19,590 bases of DNA, taken from contig JAEUSA010000284.1 in assembly GCA_016788945.1 (NCBI GenBank), forward strand, positions 1 to 19,590. The letters run 5' to 3'. Each line of letters starts with the position of its first letter. The first letter of the stretch is position 1. The notes below the pieces were generated by a model. That model ran no database searches. It saw only the letters and a program-made list of their open reading frames with translations, and was not told the origin of the DNA. The translations under genes were made by a program, and so were the position numbers. Of the stretch, positions 13,886 through 19,590 are shown in pieces. Source of the stretch: Leptospiraceae bacterium. GTDB lineage: Bacteria > Spirochaetota > Leptospiria > Turneriellales > Turneriellaceae.

Positions 13886-14887
13886 CTACAGCATGAATCC
13901 GACTGCAGCGTACGCGCCAATGTGGTTGAGCGTTGCATTACTTTCCGAAACTGCGAGCCAAATGCCCGACAGCCGAAAGTTGATCGTCGTATTCAGAAAA
14001 TATTTTACGCCAAGCTCTGCCCCATACGACAGATCAAGAGACAGGCGTTCGTTCGCCGCAGCGCTGATGCCGCGTGTCAGCGACACGCCTAAGAGACCGC
14101 CGGCAAAGACGTCGAGGGGTAACGAAGCGATCTGGTAGCTGAGCGTCGCCGAAATATGTCCCGGGAACAAATCTATTTTCGTACTGCTGAGCGATTTGCC
14201 CGCATTTCTCACATAACCTGCCTGCAGACCGGGAGCGATGCGCAACCCGAATGGTAACAAGAACTGCGGATACTCTGCCTGCAGCAGACCGAAATAACCT
14301 GGTGAAAATAAATCATTCATTGTCCCGAGCTGATAAAACATCGAGCCGCCCTTTACGCTAAGTTCCCATTTAGGGGGACGCGCCGCGATCGCATCTTGTT
14401 GCCGTACCTGCTCGGCGTCGAGATATTCGAGGTTCTGGATATTGTCGTTACGAATCGGTATTTCGCCGGCCTCGGTCGCCAAGAGCGTCACCGTCGCATC
14501 GGCTTTGCGGACATAACCGCGGTATTTGGAGCCATCCTTGGTCGAAACCAGTACCGGACGCTGCCGGTCGGCGAGTGGATCGACTACCACATTGCGCTCC
14601 ACCTTAGCGATGCGGCCGGGGTCGACAACGTAGTCGGTACCGGAAACTTTCATTACCACCCGTGTGACTGACATCTCGCTGATTTTTCCGACGAGCACGG
14701 TGCCGTCGACTAACGTGACCCTATCGGTCACCTGACTTGCATTTGCGGCTTGTTTTTGCGTATCGGAAACGAGAATGACGGATCCCGCGGGCGAACTCTG
14801 CGCGCCGAGACCGGTGACATCAAACTGCAGATAGGTAAACAAACACAGGCCCAAAAGCGACATAAATCGCTGTTTTGGGTTTTTCAT
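13886..14887 (-). CDS. Outer-membrane beta-barrel protein with N-terminal Sm/SH3-like repeats
   Basis: The 333-residue protein has a signal peptide with probable cleavage after GLGA (about residue 29). Two short all-beta repeats follow: DRVTLVDGTVLVGKISEMSV at 55-74 with its continuation to about 98, and VLVSTKDGSKYRGYVRKAD at 112-130 with its continuation to about 156. Both have the DG....G.i pattern of Sm/SH3-like small barrels and end in an I..IE/LEYL strand. After a linker, residues about 170-333 alternate polar and hydrophobic residues in about eight strands (WELSVKGGSMFYQL, GLRIAPGLQAGYV, LSLDLSYGAELGVKYFL, HIGAYAAVGFML), as expected of an 8-stranded outer-membrane barrel, although the last residue is Leu rather than Phe. 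The start has GGAG six bases upstream (complement of 14894-14897). First gene of the operon; function unknown. Confidence 0.82.
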   Translation of the reverse strand: MKNPKQRFMSLLGLCLFTYLQFDVTGLGAQSSPAGSVILVSDTQKQAANASQVTDRVTLVDGTVLVGKISEMSVTRVVMKVSGTDYVVDPGRIAKVERNVVVDPLADRQRPVLVSTKDGSKYRGYVRKADATVTLLATEAGEIPIRNDNIQNLEYLDAEQVRQQDAIAARPPKWELSVKGGSMFYQLGTMNDLFSPGYFGLLQAEYPQFLLPFGLRIAPGLQAGYVRNAGKSLSSTKIDLFPGHISATLSYQIASLPLDVFAGGLLGVSLTRGISAAANERLSLDLSYGAELGVKYFLNTTINFRLSGIWLAVSESNATLNHIGAYAAVGFML

Positions 14888-15078
14888 TTGTTTCTCCTAT
14901 TTATCTTATATGGTAAGGTATTAGACGGTGGGCTATTATGAGTATCGACGAAAAAAAGAGTACAATTGAGTACGACAGGGCATTTGGCATGGCCGCGCAT
15001 CTTAAGCATGGCTGGCTCGCTGAATTGCTGCTGCGTTTAACGATTTGCGGCCTGTTTCGCGCGCGAATAAAGGCAACT
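14888..15078. promoter_or_regulatory. Divergent intergenic region, outer-membrane operon / argD operon
   Basis: These 191 bases lie between divergent operons. The part next to the barrel gene (about 14888-14940) is clearly A/T-rich compared with its surroundings. On the minus strand TTGTAC (complement of 14960-14965) and CATAAT (complement of 14935-14940) are spaced 19 bases apart, a suboptimal sigma-70-like pair. For argD, AAAGG lies five bases before the ATG at 15079. An in-frame extension of argD upstream to 14938 exists, but it is probably untranslated leader. I see no ARG box or attenuator that I can support. Confidence 0.35.
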
Positions 15079-16392
15079 ATGGCGGATGAATATAAAACCG
15101 CGGAATCGGCCCGCGAAGTCTTTGGCATAACCGAAAAAAATGCGCCGGTGGCAGTGGCGCAACGCGAGCATAATGCATTTGACCCTGCTGAACGTCTGTC
15201 GCTCAAAGAAATCCGCGAACTCGACGAAAAGTATGTGCTGCAGACTTATGCGCGCATGCCCGTCGCCTTTCAGTATGGCGCCGGCGACCGCCTCTACGAT
15301 ACCGAAGGCAAAGAGTATATTGATTTTCTGAGCGGCATAGCCGTTACCGCGCTCGGCCACGCGCACTCAGACCTCATCGCAGCGCTCACCACGCAGGCCG
15401 AGATGTTGTGGCATACCTCGAACCTGTTTTTCAACCAGCAACAGGCTCAGCTGGCGCGCGCTCTGGTCGAGATCAATTTTCCCGGCAAGGTGTTCTTTTG
15501 CAACTCGGGCACCGAAGCGAATGAAGCGGCGATCAAATTCATGCGCGCCTACGGTCAGACGAAACAGCCGGCGCGGCAGAAAATTGTCGCGGTTAAAGAC
15601 GGCTTTCACGGCCGCACATTCGGCGCACTCTCGGTTACCGGCCAAGACAAAATCCAAAAGGGTTTCGGAGAAATTCTCGGTCATATCGAATTCGTCGAGG
15701 TAGACGACATCGCTTCACTCTCTGCGGCAATCGATGCAACCACCTGTGGCGTGATTTTAGAACCCGTGCTCGGTGAATCGGGCGTAATTCCGCTGTCGGC
15801 AGATTTTCTCAAAATTGCGCGCGCGCGCTGCAACGAAGAAGGTGCACTGCTGTGTTTAGACGAAATACAGATCGGCACGGGGCGCAGTGGGCATTATTTC
15901 GCCTACCAGCATTACGGTATCATTCCCGATTTGCTGACAATGGCGAAGGGGCTCGGCGGCGGTTTTCCGATCGGTGCCATGCTCGTGGCAGAAAAGCATG
16001 CGGGTGTATTTGAAAAAGGCATGCACGGCTCGACATTTGGTGGCAACCATCTCGCGACCGCCGTCGCATACGAAGTTCTGCGCACGATCGAATCGGAAAA
16101 ACTGCTCGACCATGTTCAGTCAAGCTCTCGCTACCTGATGTCGCTGCTTGGCAAGCTGAAACAAAAGTATCCCGAAAAAATTATCGAGGTCCGCGGTTTA
16201 GGTCTTCTGATCGGCATCGTGATGAAAGAAGGTATTGAAGCTCGACCACTCGTCGAAAAAAGCCTCAAACACGGATTACTCATCGGGCGCGGTGGCAACA
16301 ATGTGCTGCGCCTCGCTCCGCCGCTCAACGTGCGCAAACAGACGATGGACGCGGCAGTGCAGAAACTCGATGAACTGATCGGCTCGCTTTAA
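15079..16392 (+). CDS. argD: Acetylornithine-type aminotransferase (class III, PLP-dependent)
   Basis: The 437-residue enzyme belongs to the ArgD/ornithine aminotransferase group, which transfers an amino group from N-acetylornithine to 2-oxoglutarate in arginine synthesis; ArgD often also serves lysine synthesis on N-succinyl-diaminopimelate. Motifs: YDTEGKEYIDFLSGIAV at 73-89, CNSGTEANEAAIKFMRAYG at 141-159 (PLP phosphate), DGFHGRT at 174-180, CLDEIQIGTGRSG at 259-271 with Asp261, and LTMAKGLGGGFPIGAML with PLP-lysine Lys290. The ATG at 15079 has AAAGG five bases upstream. Even so, there is an N-terminal extension of about 40 residues relative to typical ArgD, which begins near KEIRELDEKY. 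Ornithine aminotransferase or another class III enzyme is possible. The TTG start of aroB follows after eight bases. Confidence 0.88.
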   Translation: MADEYKTAESAREVFGITEKNAPVAVAQREHNAFDPAERLSLKEIRELDEKYVLQTYARMPVAFQYGAGDRLYDTEGKEYIDFLSGIAVTALGHAHSDLIAALTTQAEMLWHTSNLFFNQQQAQLARALVEINFPGKVFFCNSGTEANEAAIKFMRAYGQTKQPARQKIVAVKDGFHGRTFGALSVTGQDKIQKGFGEILGHIEFVEVDDIASLSAAIDATTCGVILEPVLGESGVIPLSADFLKIARARCNEEGALLCLDEIQIGTGRSGHYFAYQHYGIIPDLLTMAKGLGGGFPIGAMLVAEKHAGVFEKGMHGSTFGGNHLATAVAYEVLRTIESEKLLDHVQSSSRYLMSLLGKLKQKYPEKIIEVRGLGLLIGIVMKEGIEARPLVEKSLKHGLLIGRGGNNVLRLAPPLNVRKQTMDAAVQKLDELIGSL

Positions 16393-16400
16393 GGAATACC

Positions 16401-17501
16401 TTGCCTGCCCCGATCAACGTCGCCCTGCCCGGCAGAGAATACGATGTCCGTTACAGTGATTCGTTTGCCGACCTGACCGATGTAGCGCGCGAAGCGCGCG
16501 CGGCAGATTTTGCCCTCATCGATGCCAACGTCGACAGGTTTTACGGTCGGGATTTCCGTCGTTCTCTACCCGGGGTAAAATTTCTGCGCATCGCCGCGGG
16601 CGAAACGAGCAAAAGTTTTATTTCGCTCGAGCGCATAGCCAATGAACTTGTGCGCGGCGGCGCGACCCGGCAGAGCCGCCTTTTTGCGATCGGCGGCGGT
16701 GTCGTCGGTGATTTGACCGGCTTTCTGGCCGGTGTGTTCATGCGTGGTATCGACTTCATTCAGCTGCCGACCACGCTATTGGCCATGGTCGATTCATCGG
16801 TGGGCGGTAAAACCGCGGTCAATATCAAAGCGGGAAAGAACCTCGTCGGTGTTTTCCATCAACCGAGGGCCGTGATCGTCATGCCGCGCCTGCTCAAGAC
16901 ACTGCCTGCGCGCGAATTGGGCTGTGGACTCGCCGAATCAATAAAAACCGCCCTTATAGCCGACGCATCGCTGGTACACCTGCTCGAGCGACAGGCATAC
17001 GATCATAAAACGCGCGATATTGCCTTTCTTGCTGATCTGTCGGCTGCCTGCATTCGCATCAAGGCCGATGTCGTCGTCAAAGACGAAAAAGAGCAGTCGG
17101 TGCGGGCATTTCTGAACTTTGGCCACACTCTTGCCCACGCGATTGAAGCGCGCACAGGCTATAGAAGTGTATTACACGGCGAAGCGGTTGCCGTCGGCAT
17201 GCGTTTTGCTGCCCTGCTTTCGCGAAGGCTCGGCCACCTGAGCGCCGAGGCCGAACTGCGGATTGAAAACCTGCTGAAAAAATATGCTCTGCCGAACTCG
17301 TTCGCCGACCTGAAAACTGCGAAAAAACCCGGGTTATGGAGTAACTCAGCCCTGATCAAATTGATGCGGGCAGACAAGACAAACCAACAGGGGACGATCC
17401 GTTTCGGCACCCTCGCAGCTCTCGGCGAAGCGCGGCTGCCACAGCCAGTAAGCGAGCAAGAACTGCTTGCGAGCCTGAAAGAATTTCAGACGTTAGCATA
17501 A
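16401..17501 (+). CDS. aroB: 3-dehydroquinate synthase (shikimate pathway)
   Basis: AroB converts 3-deoxy-D-arabino-heptulosonate 7-phosphate to 3-dehydroquinate, using NAD and a divalent metal, in the second step of aromatic biosynthesis. The 366-residue protein has the NAD-binding GGGVVGDLTGFLAGVFMRG at 98-116, PTTLLAMVDSSVGGKTAVN at 123-141, metal ligands Glu179 (GLAESIK), His242 (NFGHTLAHAIE) and His259 (LHGEAVAVGM), and a closing ADKTNQQGTIRF that matches the DKK..G..RF region. The start is TTG at 16401, supported by TAAGGA five bases upstream, which itself overlaps the argD stop codon; no ATG occurs before the first conserved strand. The stop overlaps the aroQ start by one base (TAATG). 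Confidence 0.96.
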   Translation: MPAPINVALPGREYDVRYSDSFADLTDVAREARAADFALIDANVDRFYGRDFRRSLPGVKFLRIAAGETSKSFISLERIANELVRGGATRQSRLFAIGGGVVGDLTGFLAGVFMRGIDFIQLPTTLLAMVDSSVGGKTAVNIKAGKNLVGVFHQPRAVIVMPRLLKTLPARELGCGLAESIKTALIADASLVHLLERQAYDHKTRDIAFLADLSAACIRIKADVVVKDEKEQSVRAFLNFGHTLAHAIEARTGYRSVLHGEAVAVGMRFAALLSRRLGHLSAEAELRIENLLKKYALPNSFADLKTAKKPGLWSNSALIKLMRADKTNQQGTIRFGTLAALGEARLPQPVSEQELLASLKEFQTLA

Positions 17502-17929
17502 TGCGGCTATTCGTCGTTAACGGACCCAATTTGAATATGCTCGGCCGCCGCGAAGCCGGTTTTTACGGTACGTTCAGCCTCGCCGACCTGGAAAAAAACA
17601 TCCGTACGGCCGTGGGCACGCGGGCAGAACTCAGTTTTTTCCAGTCGAACAGCGAGGGTGAAATCATCGATTATATTCATAAGCTGACGGCCGATGACCG
17701 GCTGATCATCAACGCCGCGTCCCTGACGCACACTTCGATCGGCATTCGCGATGCGCTCTCGGCGGTCAAGGTTCCCTTTATCGAAGTACACATCAGCAAT
17801 GTGTACGCGCGTGAAGAGTTTCGCCACCAGTCATACCTCAGCGCGATTGCACACGGTGTCATCGTCGGCCTCGGGGCCGACGGTTACGTCTTGGCCGCCG
17901 AGCACTTTCTGAAATCCACCGCTGCCTGA
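17501..17929 (+). CDS. aroQ: Type II 3-dehydroquinate dehydratase
   Basis: AroQ dehydrates 3-dehydroquinate to 3-dehydroshikimate, the step right after AroB, as a small dodecameric cytoplasmic enzyme. The 142-residue protein shows all type II signatures: NGPNLNMLGRREAGFYG at 7-23 with catalytic Tyr22 and Arg17, FFQSNSEGEIIDYIH at 46-60, IINAASLTHTSIGIRDAL at 69-86 with His77, and IEVHISNVYAREEFRHQS at 94-111 with catalytic His97 and Arg104. The usual Pro after RE is Ala here, which is unlikely to matter. The start overlaps the aroB stop and the stop overlaps the next start, each by one base, so three consecutive genes are translationally linked. Confidence 0.97.
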   Translation: MRLFVVNGPNLNMLGRREAGFYGTFSLADLEKNIRTAVGTRAELSFFQSNSEGEIIDYIHKLTADDRLIINAASLTHTSIGIRDALSAVKVPFIEVHISNVYAREEFRHQSYLSAIAHGVIVGLGADGYVLAAEHFLKSTAA

Positions 17930-19098
17930 TGCACCAGCCACTGATCAGCAAAAAATCTGAGGGCAACTATGAGTTGTCAGAAACGGGCCTCAGCCGCGCG
18001 TATATGATGACGATGCAGCGTCTGCTCGTGCACTATGCGCAGCAGGCGCTGAAGCAGCCGCCCGCCGAAGCGCAGGCAATGGGTCAGAGGCTACCGGCGT
18101 TCATCACGCAGGTGATCAAAAAGCTCGACGATTATTTCGATCAGCTGCCCCAGTTTGCCGCGTTCATTAAAGAACCCAACGCCGGGCGTCTCGGTGCCTA
18201 TATCGGGCAGAATTTCATGCCGCAGCTCGAAAAAGTCAAAGAGAAGCTGCTCGAAACCGAAATACCGAAATACAAGGCCGAATACGAAAACCCGTACCGT
18301 GTGCCGTCAAACGACCTGATCATGCTTTATGCGGCCGATTTCGCGAAGGCACCGCCATTAACTTATAAGCCGTTTGACCCCGAAGCCGAGGCCGAAGAAA
18401 AACTCAAAGCGGCCGAACTCGTACTACCGGGTGAGGCACCACAGGGTTCGGGCCCCAAACCGCAGCCCGGTGAAGTACTGCTGCAGCGTTATGCATCCTT
18501 CTTTATTACCGCACGCCCGCTCACCTACGTGCCCGATACCGGTTCTGATGAAGGCGACGAAGTAGACAGCGGAATGCCCGCCGTGCCGCAGCAGATTACC
18601 TTTCGCACCTTTGTGCAGATCGTCAATACCGTAGGCCGTTATGTAAAAGCAGCCGACCAGGCCGGTTATGCAAAGTTTTACCAATCGCTGACGCCGATTC
18701 AGCAATCGGCGTACACCTATTACACGCTGTTCCAGAAAGCGGCACAGCAGCAAGATATCGCCTGGTCTGACGAAATACACAAAGTCATGCAGCGGGCGAA
18801 AGTGGACGCCGGTGTGGCGAACAAACTCAAAGATGAGGTCGAGGCCTACCGCAAAGTTTCGCTGACGCTTTCGCGCGCGCTCGCCGCGGGACAGCAGAAA
18901 GGTATGGCCCCGCAACTGGCACAGTCGCTCTACCCGCAGCTGATCACGATCTTTGAAAATACCGGCAACCTCGCTGAAAAACGCACCGCGCTCAAGATGT
19001 CGCTGTTGCAGGTCACCGAGCCGGCAGCCAAAGAGGCGATCACCTCGATTCTGAGCGCGCAGCTTGAAGAACTCGCCGACCTCTATGGCCTCGCTTGA
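17929..19098 (+). CDS. Conserved-looking helical protein of unknown function with an internal repeat
   Basis: I do not recognise this 389-residue protein. It has no signal peptide or membrane helix and is probably cytoplasmic. Residues 1-125 and 225-389 are mainly helical. The middle, about 147-225, is acidic, Pro- and Gly-rich and likely flexible (EAEAEEKL, GSGPKPQPGE, DTGSDEGDEVDSG). Two short segments are related: YAADFAKAPPLTYKP at 134-148 and YASFFITARPLTYVP at 188-202 share 9 of 15 residues, and each is followed by an acidic stretch, suggesting a duplicated motif. The start overlaps the aroQ stop by one base (TGATG), and the end overlaps the exonuclease start by 14 bases, so it is firmly in the operon. 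Codon use matches the neighbours. A long antisense frame at 18424-19155 is a shadow. Confidence 0.85.
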   Translation: MHQPLISKKSEGNYELSETGLSRAYMMTMQRLLVHYAQQALKQPPAEAQAMGQRLPAFITQVIKKLDDYFDQLPQFAAFIKEPNAGRLGAYIGQNFMPQLEKVKEKLLETEIPKYKAEYENPYRVPSNDLIMLYAADFAKAPPLTYKPFDPEAEAEEKLKAAELVLPGEAPQGSGPKPQPGEVLLQRYASFFITARPLTYVPDTGSDEGDEVDSGMPAVPQQITFRTFVQIVNTVGRYVKAADQAGYAKFYQSLTPIQQSAYTYYTLFQKAAQQQDIAWSDEIHKVMQRAKVDAGVANKLKDEVEAYRKVSLTLSRALAAGQQKGMAPQLAQSLYPQLITIFENTGNLAEKRTALKMSLLQVTEPAAKEAITSILSAQLEELADLYGLA

Positions 19099-19590
19099 GG
19101 ACAGGCTCAGGGCGTACGCGAAGAAGTCTCCCCCCGCGCAACCACAGGCTGACACCGGCCAACCTTCTAACGCGCGCCGAGATCATGCGGCTGATATCAG
19201 CATCCACAAGCAGATTTATCAGCGACACCCAGTCTCACACGAAACGCTGCATTGCGGAGAAAAACTTGCATTTGATTTTCGGCGTGATATTGCCCCACAG
19301 GATTTACTGTTCTTCGACCTCGAAAGCACCGGGCTCGGCAGTTCTGAACAGACCTACCCGTTCTTAATCGGGTATGCCACACACGACGGTACCCACACCG
19401 AAGTCGTGCAGTGTTTTGCCACGACACCTGCGGGAGAAGAAGATATACTCGCAGCATTTATCGCGGCAACACCCGGCAAAACGCTCGTGAGCTTCAACGG
19501 CAAATCATTCGACTTGCCGCTGATTATCCGCCGAGCGGCGAAATATAATCTACAGCATACACTGGGCGATTTGCCGCATATCGATCTCTA
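19085..19590 (+). CDS. RNase H-like (YprB-type) 3'-5' exonuclease domain protein, 5' part only
   Basis: The frame is open from the ATG at 19085 to the window edge, giving 168 residues. After a polar, poorly conserved N-terminus of about 70 residues comes a DEDD-type nuclease domain: LLFFDLESTGLG with metal ligands Asp78 and Glu80, YPFLIGYATHDG, then TLVSFNGKSFDLPLIIRR at 133-150 with Asn138 and Asp143, and the start of PHIDL. This order, FFDxExTGL...F.IG...LVSFNGK.FD.P.L..R...HIDL, matches the YprB-like ribonuclease-H superfamily domain, putative exonucleases on DNA or RNA with unknown physiological role. The start overlaps the previous gene by 14 bases, so it belongs to the argD-aroB-aroQ operon. 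The third and fourth catalytic acidic residues lie partly beyond the window. Confidence 0.87.
   Translation, partial: MASLEDRLRAYAKKSPPAQPQADTGQPSNARRDHAADISIHKQIYQRHPVSHETLHCGEKLAFDFRRDIAPQDLLFFDLESTGLGSSEQTYPFLIGYATHDGTHTEVVQCFATTPAGEEDILAAFIAATPGKTLVSFNGKSFDLPLIIRRAAKYNLQHTLGDLPHIDL

Noticed and set aside
14938..15078. Upstream extension of ArgD to 484 residues
   Set aside because: The ATG at 15079 has AAAGG at good spacing, and the added 47 residues look like translated leader and exceed the family length even further.
18424..19155. Minus-strand open frame of 243 codons opposite the 389-residue gene
   Set aside because: The plus-strand gene has operon overlaps on both sides and consistent composition; the antisense product is Arg/Cys/Phe-rich without domains.
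1..19590. Search by eye for tRNA, rRNA, insertion sequences, attachment sites and riboswitches
   Set aside because: Almost all sequence is accounted for by coding genes with short gaps, and none of the gaps shows a cloverleaf, terminal inverted repeats with a transposase, or a recognisable riboswitch.

Overview
The window reads as a chromosomal segment of a Gram-negative, lipid A-producing bacterium with dense, operon-like gene packing and moderate GC content. LpxC, Exb/Tol-type motor subunits, several lipoproteins with loose spirochaete-like lipoboxes and a DUF4015 glycoside-hydrolase-like protein together suggest a spirochaete of the Leptospirales, perhaps Turneriella-like. That placement is inferred from protein character, not from a database match. 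I see no tRNA, rRNA, CRISPR array, insertion sequence or phage genes, and no gene-free stretch longer than 300 bases.

Layout. (1) 1-3539, minus strand: a four-gene run reading CDF cation transporter, lpxC, cytochrome P450, then a membrane-anchored protein cut by the window edge. (2) 3613-4587, plus strand: a methyltransferase with a lipoprotein signal, followed by a small eight-cysteine protein. (3) 4594-5622, minus strand: a small membrane protein and a biotin protein ligase without the DNA-binding domain. (4) 5719-8816, plus strand: an ExbB/TolQ-like gene, an ExbD/TolR-like gene and a 690-residue polytopic membrane protein with a helical, TPR-like tail, separated by 1-base gaps. (5) 8847-12177, minus strand: an orphan TRAP small-permease-like protein, a secreted DUF4015 protein with a propeller-like N-terminus, and a rhomboid-fold protein lacking its catalytic serine, each overlapping the next. 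(6) 12241-14887, minus strand: an outer-membrane beta-barrel with Sm/SH3-like repeats, a kelch-propeller lipoprotein and a small lipoprotein with YPDG repeats, ending at a hairpin. (7) 15079-19590, plus strand: argD, aroB, aroQ, a 389-residue protein of unknown function and the start of an RNase H-like exonuclease.

How they fit together. Regions 5 and 6 look like cell-envelope operons. Region 7 joins arginine (or lysine) and shikimate biosynthesis to two accessory genes by stop/start overlaps. Region 4 is the most suggestive of an undescribed system: a proton-driven ExbB/ExbD motor whose operon partner is not TonB or TolA but a large polytopic protein. The pseudo-rhomboid in region 5 and the lipoprotein methyltransferase in region 2 are the next most interesting. 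Starts were moved downstream of the longest reading frame for the P450, the CDF transporter, the methyltransferase, argD, the TRAP-like gene and the small lipoprotein, using ribosome-binding sites, neighbours and family length. birA and aroB use TTG, and the small lipoprotein probably uses GTG.
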